Assembly: GCF_050586465.1 (NCBI RefSeq)
Contig: NZ_JBOCEG010000005.1
Span: 310,001 to 374,000, forward strand
Source: CAJXYS01 sp913063035
GTDB lineage: Bacteria > Pseudomonadota > Alphaproteobacteria > Rhodobacterales > Rhodobacteraceae
Reading direction: 5' to 3'
DNA length: 64,000 nucleotides
The translations under genes were made by a program, and so were the position numbers. Shown one piece after another: positions 54,233 through 62,596 of the stretch; positions within the stretch are counted from its first letter, which is position 1; each line of letters opens with the position of its first letter. The notes below the pieces were generated by a model. The model was not told the DNA's origin. It did no database searches and was given only the letters and a program-made list of their open reading frames with translations.

Positions 54233-54253
54233 TCCCAAGAGACCTTGAGTTGC

Positions 54254-54281
54254 GCCCCGGCCTCGATGGCCGGGGCATTTT
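54254..54281 (+). terminator. Rho-independent terminator
   Basis: A 9-bp perfect stem (GCCCCGGCC / GGCCGGGGC) with loop TCGAT is followed by ATTTT. It lies 21 bases after the small membrane protein gene. Confidence 0.85.
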
Positions 54282-54376
54282 GCGGACGATCTCTTTATAG
54301 TCGGCGATCAAGCACGACTTTTTTCGCGAAGCGCGTGTTTTGCCTCGTAACGCGCCCTGATCCATACGGCGCCCGT

Positions 54377-54447
54377 GCGACTGAACCGGACTTGGGCAGA
54401 TGCCGATACCCGGTTTTGATCGTCTAGCCCAAGTCCGGTTCAGTCGC
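54377..54447. repeat. 21-bp perfect inverted repeat at the GST 3' end
   Basis: Arms at 54377-54397 and 54427-54447 are exact reverse complements, separated by 29 bases. The right arm is inside the last codons of the GST gene (ending ...TEPDLG). In GST mRNA it folds into a long stem that includes the stop codon in its loop. Confidence 0.85.
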
Positions 54448-55059
54448 CGTGAAGGTCTCAATTTCCTGCATCGCGGCCCACCATTCGGAGACACCCGGCA
54501 CATTTAGCAAGACTTCGGAATCGGGTGTAAGCGACACATAAAACATGATCGGGGCAAGGAAGTAGTCCGCTAGGCTGGGCTCGTCGCCAGCCAGCCATTT
54601 GGCGTTTCCCTTGTTTTCCATCAGGAGCGCCATCAGCGTTATTGAATTCTCGAGGCAATTGGCGCGCGCCTCTTCATTCTGCCCGCCGATAAAATCTGGA
54701 AAGAGATGATAGCCGGCGACGCCAACCAGAGCGCCGTAGCCATACGAATTGATCAAGCTGATTGCCTCATTCATCAACGCCCGTTGCTCTGGGTTATCAG
54801 GCATCAGCGCAGGCTTCGGACGCGTCTCCTCGAGATAGCGGCAGATTGCGTCAGTCTCGCGTATGCGAAGACCGTCGATGTCCAGAACAGGCACCTTTCC
54901 AAAGGGGTGGCGTTCCAAGTGTTCGGGCTGCCTTGGCTCACCCTCAAGCACGTTGATCTGGTCCTGATCGTAATCGATGCCCTTGTCCCGCAGGACCATC
55001 TTTACGGTGCGTACATAGGTCGAGCCGTCGAAACCAAAAAGCTTGGGTGTGCTGGCCAT
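54424..55059 (-). CDS. Glutathione S-transferase
   Basis: A 211-residue enzyme. The N-terminal thioredoxin-like domain shows STYVRTVKMVLRDKGIDY, the cis-proline site GKVPVLDIDG and the glutathione-contact IRETDAICRYL. The C-terminal helical domain contains WLAGDEPSLADYFLAPI, the usual N-capping motif. ATG 55059 has AGGAGG seven bases ahead; the open frame before it is ignored. It shares the island with two ChaC-like proteins and a dipeptidase, so several genes here act on glutathione. Substrate not known. Confidence 0.92.
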   Translation of the reverse strand: MASTPKLFGFDGSTYVRTVKMVLRDKGIDYDQDQINVLEGEPRQPEHLERHPFGKVPVLDIDGLRIRETDAICRYLEETRPKPALMPDNPEQRALMNEAISLINSYGYGALVGVAGYHLFPDFIGGQNEEARANCLENSITLMALLMENKGNAKWLAGDEPSLADYFLAPIMFYVSLTPDSEVLLNVPGVSEWWAAMQEIETFTATEPDLG

Positions 55060-55149
55060 GGTCGCCTCCTGTCGGCTGGCTAGAGCAGATGAAAGTATCT
55101 GAGTATCTGACAACTTAGCTTGGCTCGGCCAAAGGCACATTACTTACGT

Positions 55150-55203
55150 GGGCTCGGACCGGTCATCGATCGAAATCAGCCGAGCGTCCGCTATGCGGAC
55201 ATT
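55150..55203. repeat. Intergenic hairpin repeat, copy 2
   Basis: Same element as at 48459, starting GGGCTCGGACCGGTCATCGA. The stem is shorter here: GTCCGC, TAT, GCGGAC (55186-55200). It lies upstream of the GST gene. Confidence 0.8.
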
Positions 55204-55256
55204 TCTGCCGTGCTGACCTTCGTTTCGTCTGCGCGGATGAATTTTTGCTTCCGCTT

Positions 55257-55682
55257 TCAGGCGGTAAGGAACCGCCGAGCCTCTTCACCGCTCTTGCAGA
55301 CTTTGGCGCTTACGCGATCACCAAAATTGGCAAGCGTGTTCGCCTCCCAATCCGCGACCCAGCTGTCGTCTTGTCCCGATTCCGGCAGTGGCGGAATTAG
55401 AACAAATCTACGGAGCGGCGAATTCAATATGAATGAACGAAACTCGTTGCTGCTTACCCACTGGTAGTCTGCTGCCGAAAGCGACCGCGATGAGGTGGAT
55501 ACGTCTACCACCCAGTGTTCAACTCTATTTCCGCGAACCCAAGTCAGGGCTGCCATGACGGCGTCACGGACACCTGTTCCTTCGTCATACTCACTGAACC
55601 ATTTAAGATAGACTGCCGAGAGGTCTGGCCGCCAGGTAACGTCTACCAATTCTGATGCCCGGTAGATCAGTTGTTCGTCCAC
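55257..55682 (-). CDS. Small protein resembling the SpoIIAA/STAS-like family
   Basis: About 141 residues. The pattern of short strands and helices, with YLKWFSEYDEGTGVRDAVMA, HWVVDVSTSSRSLSAADYQWV and RRFVLIPP, recalls SpoIIAA-like proteins of unknown role. The start is unsure: GTG 55682 (after GGGGGCGAGA) is chosen, and TTG 55715 would add 11 residues. Codon use is less GC-biased than in flanking core genes, in keeping with transfer. Confidence 0.6.
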   Translation of the reverse strand: MDEQLIYRASELVDVTWRPDLSAVYLKWFSEYDEGTGVRDAVMAALTWVRGNRVEHWVVDVSTSSRSLSAADYQWVSSNEFRSFILNSPLRRFVLIPPLPESGQDDSWVADWEANTLANFGDRVSAKVCKSGEEARRFLTA

Positions 55683-55863
55683 TGTCTCGCCCCCGAAGCC
55701 AACCGGCGCTATCAAGATAGTCAGCCTGCGAAACGTCTACTACGGCCTCATCCCGGTCACTGCGCAAAATCAGACCAACGCCGGCGATATAGGGCGGAAC
55801 GGCTTCGAAGCTTGCGTCATGCGAGGTCCATCACATGTAAGGGGAAACAGCTAACCCGGTCGA

Positions 55864-56289
55864 TCAGTCGACAAGTCCTAGCTGTCGAGCGATAGTGGCG
55901 CTGTCGTAGTAATCTCGGCCCTCCACGACCATGCCGTCTTTGACGCGCATCACTGAACAATACCGGACCTCAGCCTGCTTACCCGTCGGTGGAAAATCTC
56001 CAAGGCTGGAGCGCAGAACCCCGGTATGCGTGCCCGTGTTGCGAAACTCGACCGTCGCCCATTGTCCGTCCTGGCTGACTATGACGTTTTCGACTTTGCA
56101 CAATCCATCCGGGAATGCCTCGCGCCAGCGATAGTAGTCGGCCTTGTAAGCTTCCTTCCCCGGCAGCTTCTCGCCGCGGGCAATATCCTCAAAGGCACAG
56201 TCTTCAGCAATAACTTCTGCGCCACGATCAGGGTCGCGCATATCCCAAGACTCGTGAAACTGTCGAACGACCTTTTCAGTAGGGTGCAT
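55864..56289 (-). CDS. SnoaL-like ester cyclase / NTF2-fold protein
   Basis: A 141-residue protein of the NTF2-like fold. HESWDMRDPDRGAEVIAEDC, the middle part YYRWREAFPDGLCKVENVI and the late strand VMRVKDGMVVEGRDYYDSA match small polyketide-cyclase-like proteins, a family in which many members have no known reaction. ATG 56289 follows AAGGATCAAGGCA. Nothing around it defines a pathway. Confidence 0.82.
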   Translation of the reverse strand: MHPTEKVVRQFHESWDMRDPDRGAEVIAEDCAFEDIARGEKLPGKEAYKADYYRWREAFPDGLCKVENVIVSQDGQWATVEFRNTGTHTGVLRSSLGDFPPTGKQAEVRYCSVMRVKDGMVVEGRDYYDSATIARQLGLVD

Positions 56290-56709
56290 TGCCTTGATCC
56301 TTTTGTGCGTCGTTCAGTCGACATTAGCAGCCGACCGTTGTTGGTACACTGTTAAGTGAGCTTCGGGCTCCGACCGGTCATCCATCCAATCAGGCCGAAG
56401 GTCCGCCTTGCGGACGAACCGGCCGGATGGGCCTGCGGCATCTTATGTCTCGAGACACTATCTGACTGCGACCTCATCGCTGCAGCGCAGCTCAGTTTCT
56501 AGAAGGCGGTCGTCCGGGAGATGCGAGATTGGCCAGATTGGAACCGGCCGTTCGCGGCACAGCAGCATGACGTCTCATGTGCGGGACTAAGCGGACCTTT
56601 GGGCAATGCAAAGCTCTGACGTGGTTGGCCCAGAGCGATTAATATCCCATGCGCGCTATGCCGCAGCCTCGTGTTGCAACGCAAAGAGATGAAGCGATGC
56701 AGCCGATCG
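56290..56709. other. Intergenic region with hairpin repeat copy 3
   Basis: Holds the repeat at 56365-56418. The rest (56420-56709) shows no gene and no clear signal apart from AT-poorer and AT-richer patches typical of decayed sequence. Confidence 0.5.
56365..56418. repeat. Intergenic hairpin repeat, copy 3
   Basis: Third copy, starting GGGCTCCGACCGGTCATCCA, with the stem GTCCGC, CTT, GCGGAC at 56401-56415. Confidence 0.8.
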
Positions 56710-58143
56710 CTACTCAGGGTGCTCCAGACACCATCGATGTGCAGAGATGATTTCCGATGACAGAAGATCAGCATCCTCTTGTTGCATGGCATATCCAATT
56801 ACGGAAACGCGAATGATCCGGCGTCCTGCCCAGGCGCCATGGCTCGGATAGACCCTTGCCTGATCATGCACCCTCTTCAGAACACGTTGCGTGAGCGAGT
56901 CGCCGTAAGGTCCCTCACCGCAAGTGATTGCCACCTGATTGCTGTGGATCTCGTTGAGAACCGTGAGTCCGGGCTCGGCCGAGACCGTGTCGGCAATCGA
57001 CTGCGCCAAATAGCAATGGCGCTTTATCATCTCTTCGACTCCTTCGCGCCCAAGATGCCGCAAGATTGCGTAGCTCGGGACACCCCGCGCCCGCCGGGAA
57101 AGCTCTGGCGTAGAATCCGGTGGCTCCCAATGCGCCGTTAGATCCGGAAGATAGGCTCCCCGGGCGGACATGGCCGAGACCAGCGAGCCTCTGTCTCGCA
57201 CGATGGCAACGCCAGCATCGTAAGGCGCATTCAACCATTTGTGCAGATCCACCGCCCAGCTGTCCGCGAGCGTGACTCCCGCTAGGCGAGGGGCAAGGTC
57301 CGGCACTGCTGCGAGCCAAAGGCCGAAAGCCCCATCGACATGGACCCACCCCTGCTTGTCGTGCACGAGCGGAATCAGTTCGTCGAAGGGATCGAACGAG
57401 CCGGTATTGATTTGTCCGGCCTGTAAGATCACGAGCGGGGGCGCCGTGCAGCGCCCGAGAGCGCTCCGAAAAGCCTCCGGCTCGATCCGCCCCTGCGCGT
57501 CCGTGCGGACACGTACCGCGAAATCCGCCCCCAGCCCTGCGTAGCGTAGCGCGGCGAGGGGAGCGGAATGCGCGTCATCTCCAATCAGGACAGGAAACTC
57601 GGGCGCGCCAAAAAGCCCCTTAGCCTCCACATCCCAGCCCTGCGCGGTAAGGAGGGCGTGCCGCGCAGCCATGACCCCCACCATGTTGGCAACCGAACCG
57701 CCCGTGACAATTCCCGCCCCACTGCCAGAGGGAAGGCGGAGCAGGTCGATGACCCAATCGCATACAGCACGCTCCATGCCGGTGATTGCGGGTGTCTCAA
57801 ACGCAGACCCGGCGTTCTGCCCCCAGGCGGAGACGAGAAAGTCGGCGGCGACGCCGACAGGGTGAGAACTGCCGCAGACGTAGCCGAAGAAGGTTGTTCC
57901 GACCATTTTGTGCAGACCGCCCTCGGCGTTTTCGAGTATCTGTTCGATGACTTCGTCTTCGGGCGTCCCAGCATCCGCGAGCGGCACCAAGAAACGACTA
58001 ACTGCCTCGTCAAGACCGAGTGTCGGTCTGGCTGGCAAGGACGGCAGTTGATCCCGGTACGCTTTTGCTGCCTTGGCCGCCACATCGATGGCCCGCCTCT
58101 GGCTATCACTCAGGCCAGTCGGCTTTAGCGGCGCGTCGTCCAT
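56710..58143 (-). CDS. PLP-dependent group II decarboxylase (aromatic-L-amino-acid decarboxylase-like)
   Basis: A 477-residue cytoplasmic enzyme. The cofactor lysine is Lys302 in AVDLHKWLNAPYDAG; the Asp that contacts the PLP ring nitrogen is in WVHVDGAFGLW; IVTGGSVANMVGVMAARHA is the phosphate-binding region with the family's TGGSxAN pattern. The order and length match tyrosine/aromatic amino acid and diaminobutyrate decarboxylases, and the exact substrate cannot be decided. ATG 58143 with GGGAGACGG ahead is the start; the open frame runs 63 codons further but into the decayed repeat region. It stands alone in the island. Confidence 0.9.
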   Translation of the reverse strand: MDDAPLKPTGLSDSQRRAIDVAAKAAKAYRDQLPSLPARPTLGLDEAVSRFLVPLADAGTPEDEVIEQILENAEGGLHKMVGTTFFGYVCGSSHPVGVAADFLVSAWGQNAGSAFETPAITGMERAVCDWVIDLLRLPSGSGAGIVTGGSVANMVGVMAARHALLTAQGWDVEAKGLFGAPEFPVLIGDDAHSAPLAALRYAGLGADFAVRVRTDAQGRIEPEAFRSALGRCTAPPLVILQAGQINTGSFDPFDELIPLVHDKQGWVHVDGAFGLWLAAVPDLAPRLAGVTLADSWAVDLHKWLNAPYDAGVAIVRDRGSLVSAMSARGAYLPDLTAHWEPPDSTPELSRRARGVPSYAILRHLGREGVEEMIKRHCYLAQSIADTVSAEPGLTVLNEIHSNQVAITCGEGPYGDSLTQRVLKRVHDQARVYPSHGAWAGRRIIRVSVIGYAMQQEDADLLSSEIISAHRWCLEHPE

Positions 58144-58261
58144 GCTTCCGTCTCCCCCGACTTCTGATCCGCGAACAATAGCAGATTCTTGAGCGGTCTT
58201 TAGCCGAGACTTGCCGCAGGGTTGCCGTGGGCTGCCCCCACCGAGTGGTCCGGTTTGTTTT

Positions 58262-58440
58262 TTAGTGCATGACAGGCCTCTGATCCACTGGGACGATGCT
58301 CTCGGGTGCAGGTGGGCGGAATCCGAGGGCACTGTGGGAGCGAGTTGTGTTGTAGTGCCTGCGCCAGTGTTCGATCAGGATCTGAGCTTCGCGAAGGCTG
58401 TCGAAGACCTCACCCTTGAGGCTCTTGGCCAGCTAGATCT
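58262..58440 (-). pseudogene. IS3-family transposase C-terminal remnant
   Basis: About 58 codons ending at TAA 58262 read ...FDSLREAQILIEHWRRHYN, TTRSHSALGFRPPAPESIV and PVDQRPVMH, the C-terminus of an IS3-group (IS407-like) transposase. A TAG stop lies at its upstream edge and the rest of the element is gone. It is fused to the integrase remnant. Confidence 0.8.
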
Positions 58441-58669
58441 CCTGGTCCCGGTTGGTCTTCTTGCGCTCTACCTCGAAGATCGGCCCGATTCGCGCATGGA
58501 AATACGGGAAGGCCTTCATCGCCTCCGCGTAGCTGTTGCCGAGCTGGCGTTAGAGGGTTTGCTTTCCCGGGAGGCCGACGAGCCACTTGGGCACGTCTTT
58601 CTTGTACCGGAAGGACCCGTTCGGGCGGCGGAACACGCATCGCGGAGGCTTCCGCACCGTTTCGGCCAA
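58441..58669 (-). pseudogene. Integrase N-terminal remnant beside tRNA-Leu
   Basis: Reading left from 58669: AETVRKPPRCVFRRPNGSF, RYKKDVPKWLVGLPGKQTL, then a stop (TAA where a Tyr codon is expected), then RQLGNSYAEAMKAFPYFHA. This resembles the start of tyrosine recombinases that integrate into tRNA genes. The start codon is TTG where the left copy has ATG. The gene is cut after about 75 codons by the IS3 fragment. Confidence 0.7.
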
Positions 58670-58846
58670 GATGATCTCACCCCGCGATACGGTGCCCGGG
58701 GACACGCGCACAGGCCTGTCCGGACCTGGCGTGACAAAGTTCGATTGCGACGACAGTATGACCCCGAAACGGCCCCGGCACGTCCGCTAGACGCCGGTTC
58801 CCATCAGGGTCTTCGATACGTGTCGGGAAATGGTGCCCAGGAGAGG
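58618..58846. repeat. Right direct repeat of the island, overlapping the tRNA-Leu 3' end
   Basis: Partner of 46981-47209. Its right end (58831-58846) is the last 16 bases of the tRNA including CCA, as expected for an attachment site. Confidence 0.75.
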
Positions 58847-58917
58847 ACTCGAACCTCCACTTCCATACGGAAACTAGCACCTGAAGCTAGCGCGTCTACC
58901 AATTCCGCCACCTGGGC
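58831..58917 (-). tRNA. tRNA-Leu (anticodon CAG)
   Basis: Read on the minus strand from 58917: acceptor stem GCCCAGG pairs with CCTGGGC, the anticodon stem CTAGC / GCTAG holds loop TTCAGGT, giving anticodon CAG, a long variable arm follows (class II, as in leucine tRNAs), and the T-loop is GGTTCGAGTCC. CCA is encoded (58831-58833 plus discriminator A at 58834). Confidence 0.95.
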
Positions 58918-59053
58918 CGGTGTCGTGACGCCGGCATGTAAACCCGCCCGCGGGCGGTGTCAACGGCCTCCGTGACGCGGAAAGCGATTTGCGCCTTGTC
59001 CGGTGCGTTGCGGGCAGGTAGGACACGGGACAACACCGGATCAGGAGGGTGCC

Positions 59054-60037
59054 ATGTCGAAACTGGTCACGATCTTCGGGGGCTCGGGCTTCGTCGGGCG
59101 CTACATCGCGCAGCGCATGGCGCGTGCCGGCTGGCGCGTCAGGGTCGCCGTGCGCCGCCCGAACGAGGCGATCTTCGTGCGGACCTATGGCGTGGTCGGA
59201 CAGGTGGTGCCGGTTTTTGCCAATATCCGCGACGACCGGTCCGTGCGTGAGGTCATCCACGGGGCCGACGCGGTGATCAACTGCGTGGGCACCTTCGATG
59301 CCGGCGGCAAGAACAATTTCGAGGCCGTGCAGGAGCTTGGCGCCGGCCGCATCGCGCGGATCGCCGCCGAGGAAGGCGCGGCTCGGCTCGTGCATATCTC
59401 GGCCATCGGGGCCGACAGCGAAAGCGAGAGCCGCTACGCCCAGACGAAGGCCGCCGGCGAGGCGGCGATCCTCGAGGCCTTCCCCGAGGCCGTGATCCTG
59501 CGCCCCTCGGTGGTGTTCGGTCACGAGGATGCCTTCTTCAACCGGTTCGCCAACATGGCGCGCTTCACGCCGGTGCTGCCGCTGGTTGGCGCCGACACGA
59601 AGTTCCAGCCGGTTTATGTCGAAGACGTCGCGACCGCCGCCGCCAAGGGCGCCCTGGGCGAGGCCGCGCCCGGCATTTACGAACTTGGCGGCCCCAGGGT
59701 GGCCAGCTTCCGCGAGCTGATGCAGACGATGCTGCAGGTCGTCCGCCGCCGCCGGCTGCTCGTGAACATGCCGTTCTGGGCGGCGCGAATCATGGCGACG
59801 GTGCTCGACGGGTTGCAGGCGGCCACGCTCGGGCTGTTCCACAACGGGGTGCTGACGCGCGACCAGGTCAGGCAGCTGGGCACCGACAACGTGGTGGCCG
59901 CGGATGCGCGTACGCTGGCCGATCTCGATATCGAGCCCACCGCGATGGAAGCGGTCCTGGAAAGCTATCTCTACAGCCTGCGACCGGCCGGCCAGTACAC
60001 GGCGCTGCGCGAGTCGGCGCGCAACCTCAAGACCTGA
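59054..60037 (+). CDS. NDUFA9-like NAD(P)-binding epimerase (complex I associated family)
   Basis: A 327-residue atypical short-chain dehydrogenase. The dinucleotide motif is TIFGGSGFVGRYIAQ at residues about 6-20, followed by AVINCVGTFDAGG and a late ILRPSVVFGHEDAFFNRFA. In alphaproteobacteria and mitochondria relatives (NDUFA9) associate with respiratory complex I; the bacterial role is not firmly known. ATG 59054 has AGGAGG six bases ahead. It is the first core gene after the tRNA. Confidence 0.9.
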   Translation: MSKLVTIFGGSGFVGRYIAQRMARAGWRVRVAVRRPNEAIFVRTYGVVGQVVPVFANIRDDRSVREVIHGADAVINCVGTFDAGGKNNFEAVQELGAGRIARIAAEEGAARLVHISAIGADSESESRYAQTKAAGEAAILEAFPEAVILRPSVVFGHEDAFFNRFANMARFTPVLPLVGADTKFQPVYVEDVATAAAKGALGEAAPGIYELGGPRVASFRELMQTMLQVVRRRRLLVNMPFWAARIMATVLDGLQAATLGLFHNGVLTRDQVRQLGTDNVVAADARTLADLDIEPTAMEAVLESYLYSLRPAGQYTALRESARNLKT

Positions 60038-60040
60038 GCG

Positions 60041-60859
60041 TCAGGCGGTGCCGCCGCCGCCCCATGCGATCGCCAGCAGCACGAGGCCCAGGATCACCCG
60101 GTAGATCACGTAGGGCGTGAAGCTCACCGATCTCAGCAGGCGCATCATGAAGCTGAGCGCGGCAAGCGCGGCCGCGAAGGCCATCACGGCCGCGATGGCG
60201 CCGTCGCGGGCGGCTTGGCCGTCGGCCGTCGCGACCACCTCTGCCCCGAGCAGGACGCCCGAGGCCGCGATGGTCGGGATCGACATCAGCATCGCGAGCT
60301 TCGCCGCGTCGTGGCGCGCGTAGCCCATCGCCCGCGCGCCCGAGATGGTGATGCCGGATCGCGACGTGCCCGGGATCAGCGCCACGGCCTGCCAGAGTCC
60401 GAGTTTCACCGCGTCGCCGAGGGTCCAGTCGGCCGCGGTCTTGTTCTGCCCGCCCCGCTGATCCGTCCAGTAGAGCACCAGCCCGAAGACCAGCATGGTG
60501 ACACCGATCACGGTGATGTTGCGCATCGCGTCGTCGAGTCCGGTGAGCTTCAGGATCAGCCCGAGGATCACAACCGGCACCGTCGCGACCCCGAGCAGGA
60601 ACGCGAGCCTCGCCCCGGGCGTATCGACCCGCCCGGACAGAAGCCGTGGAAGCCCCGACAGGGCCTCGCCCACCTCCCGGCGGAAATAGAGGATGACCGC
60701 GGCCAGCGTGCCCACATGCACGGCGACGTCGATGACCTGCCCCTGGTCTTCCAGCCCCGAGAGCTGCGGCAGCAGGATCAGGTGACCCGACGACGAGACC
60801 GGCAGGAATTCCGTCAGTCCCTGGATGACCGCGACGAGGAAAAGGTGGAACAATGTCAT
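60041..60859 (-). CDS. uppP: Undecaprenyl-diphosphate phosphatase
   Basis: A 272-residue inner-membrane enzyme (BacA type) that recycles undecaprenyl pyrophosphate for cell-wall synthesis and gives some bacitracin resistance. Both family motifs are present: LTEFLPVSSSGHLILL with the catalytic Glu and Ser near the start, and LIPGTSRSGITISGA in the middle. About eight hydrophobic helices. ATG 60859 gives the normal family start (MTLFHLFLVAVIQGLTEF). It converges with the NDUFA9-like gene, with three bases between the stops. Confidence 0.95.
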   Translation of the reverse strand: MTLFHLFLVAVIQGLTEFLPVSSSGHLILLPQLSGLEDQGQVIDVAVHVGTLAAVILYFRREVGEALSGLPRLLSGRVDTPGARLAFLLGVATVPVVILGLILKLTGLDDAMRNITVIGVTMLVFGLVLYWTDQRGGQNKTAADWTLGDAVKLGLWQAVALIPGTSRSGITISGARAMGYARHDAAKLAMLMSIPTIAASGVLLGAEVVATADGQAARDGAIAAVMAFAAALAALSFMMRLLRSVSFTPYVIYRVILGLVLLAIAWGGGGTA

Positions 60860-61087
60860 TTGGCGGAGGCCCTGATTCTCTCTCCTGCACGCTAACCGTT
60901 GGCTCTGGAAAGGGAAGTTCCGTAAAATGTAAGTCATCCTGACTTAAATTTGCGACGCTGGCGGGCGCATTTGCGGCAGGGGCCGAATATTTCTCTTATT
61001 AGGTCAGTAGCGCTGCCTTTTATTTGGGCCGGGACCGCTGTAGACATACGCGCCCGAGCCAGACCATCCGTGGAAGGAGCCACCAAC
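60860..61087. promoter_or_regulatory. Divergent promoter region of uppP and gltD
   Basis: A 228-base gap between divergent genes. A relatively AT-rich part at 60920-61005 (GTAAAATGTAAGTCATCC and AATATTTCTCTTATTAGG) probably holds both promoters. No operator can be assigned with confidence. Confidence 0.45.
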
Positions 61088-62527
61088 ATGGCCAAGCAGC
61101 CGATGCTGAAATTCGTGACCGTGGAAAAGGAGATGCCCGAAAAGCGTCCGCCCGATCTGCGCGCCAGGGATTTCCACGAGATCTACGCGGAATATGCCGA
61201 CCAGAAGGCCGCGGAACAGGCCGGGCGCTGCAGCCAGTGCGGCGTGCCGTATTGCCAGTCGCATTGCCCGCTGCACAACAATATCCCGGACTGGCTGCGC
61301 CTGACCGCGGAGGGCCGGCTCGAGGAGGCCTACGAGGTCAGCCAGGCCACCAACACCTTCCCCGAGATCTGCGGGCGTATCTGTCCGCAGGACCGGCTCT
61401 GCGAGGGCAATTGCGTGATCGAGCAGTCGGGCCACGGGACGGTCACCATCGGACAGGTCGAGAAATACATCACCGACACGGCCTGGGAACGCGGCTGGGT
61501 CAAGGCGATCGCGCCGGAGACCGAGCGCGAGGAAAGCGTCGCGATCATCGGCGCCGGGCCGGGCGGGCTGGCCGCGGCCGATCGGCTGCGCCGGGCCGGC
61601 GTCCAGGTCACGGTCTATGACCGCTACGACCGCGCGGGCGGGCTGATGACCTACGGCATCCCCGGCTTCAAGCTGGAAAAGGACGTGGTCATGCGCCGTA
61701 ACGACCAGCTCGAGTCGGGCGGCGTGACCTTCGTCCTGAACTGCGATGTCGGCACGGACATCAGCTTCGACGAGATCCGCGAAAAACATGACGCCGTGCT
61801 GATCGCGACCGGCGTCTACAAGTCGCGCGACCTGGGCGGTCCGGGCGCCGGGCTCGACAACATCGTGCGGGCCATCGACTACCTGACCGCGTCGAACCGC
61901 GTCGGCTTCGGCGACGACGTGCCGGAATTCGAGTCCGGCGCGCTCAACGCCGCGGGCAAGCGCGTCGTGGTGATCGGCGGCGGCGACACGGCGATGGACT
62001 GCGTGCGCACGGCCGTCCGCCAGGGCGCCGAAAGCGTGAAATGCCTCTACCGCCGCGACAGGACCAACATGCCCGGCTCGCAGCGTGAGGTCGCCAACGC
62101 CGAGGAAGAGGGCGTGGAATTCGTCTGGCTGACGGCGCCCAAGGGCTTCACCGGCTCGGCGCATGTCACCGGCGTGAAGGTTGCCCAGATGCGGCTGGGC
62201 CAGCCCGACCAGACCGGCCGCCAGAGCCCCGAGGAAATCGAGGGCGCCGACTACACCGAGGATGCGGATCTTGTGATCAAGGCGCTGGGCTTCGAGCCCG
62301 AAGAGCTGCCGAAGCTCTGGGGCGTCGACGGGCTGGAGGTGACCCGCTGGGGCACGATTAAGGCGGATTTCCGCACGCATGAGACCAGCCTGGGCGGCGT
62401 CTACGCCGTCGGCGACGTCGTGCGCGGCGCGAGCCTCGTGGTCTGGGCGATCCGCGACGGCCGCGAGGCCGCCGACGCGATCCTCGACCGGTTCGCGGCC
62501 GCCGCCGCCCCCGTCGCCGCAGAGTAA
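61088..62527 (+). CDS. gltD: Glutamate synthase (NADPH) small subunit
   Basis: A 479-residue FAD- and iron-sulfur-containing subunit that passes electrons from NADPH to the large subunit. The N-terminal cysteine clusters are CSQCGVPYCQSHCPLHN and CGRICPQDRLCEGNC; the FAD motif is AIIGAGPGGLAAADRL and the NADPH motif VVIGGGDTAMDCVRTAV. ATG 61088 has GGAAGGAG ahead; the longer frame upstream is not used. gltB follows 69 bases later, the gltD-gltB order seen in alphaproteobacteria. Confidence 0.95.
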   Translation: MAKQPMLKFVTVEKEMPEKRPPDLRARDFHEIYAEYADQKAAEQAGRCSQCGVPYCQSHCPLHNNIPDWLRLTAEGRLEEAYEVSQATNTFPEICGRICPQDRLCEGNCVIEQSGHGTVTIGQVEKYITDTAWERGWVKAIAPETEREESVAIIGAGPGGLAAADRLRRAGVQVTVYDRYDRAGGLMTYGIPGFKLEKDVVMRRNDQLESGGVTFVLNCDVGTDISFDEIREKHDAVLIATGVYKSRDLGGPGAGLDNIVRAIDYLTASNRVGFGDDVPEFESGALNAAGKRVVVIGGGDTAMDCVRTAVRQGAESVKCLYRRDRTNMPGSQREVANAEEEGVEFVWLTAPKGFTGSAHVTGVKVAQMRLGQPDQTGRQSPEEIEGADYTEDADLVIKALGFEPEELPKLWGVDGLEVTRWGTIKADFRTHETSLGGVYAVGDVVRGASLVVWAIRDGREAADAILDRFAAAAAPVAAE

Positions 62528-62596
62528 TCCGGCCCAATCCGGCAATGACAGCATGACCGGGGTCCGTGACCCCGACGACACCGAAAGGGTGGAAGA

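Larger units (their letters stand above)
47195..58846. mobile_element. Probable genomic island at tRNA-Leu(CAG)
   Basis: About 11.6 kb bounded by the two direct repeats, one of which contains the 3' end of an intact tRNA gene. Integrase start remnants lie at both ends, and an IS3 transposase fragment at the right end. Inside, base composition is visibly less GC-rich than the flanks (most clearly 53.7-56.7 kb), three copies of a hairpin repeat occur, and no core gene is seen. The integrase is dead, so the island is no longer able to move by itself. Confidence 0.65.

Noticed and set aside
56420..56709. Possible small gene or RNA after hairpin repeat copy 3
   Set aside because: Short frames lack ribosome sites, and no promoter-terminator pair or stable structure beyond the repeat is visible.
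58262..58669. Intact integrase or insertion sequence
   Set aside because: The frame contains internal stops at the integrase part and at the IS joint, and both genes are cut short.
47195..58846. Prophage or conjugative element
   Set aside because: No capsid, tail, terminase, replication, relaxase or type IV secretion genes; only a dead integrase remnant and metabolic cargo.
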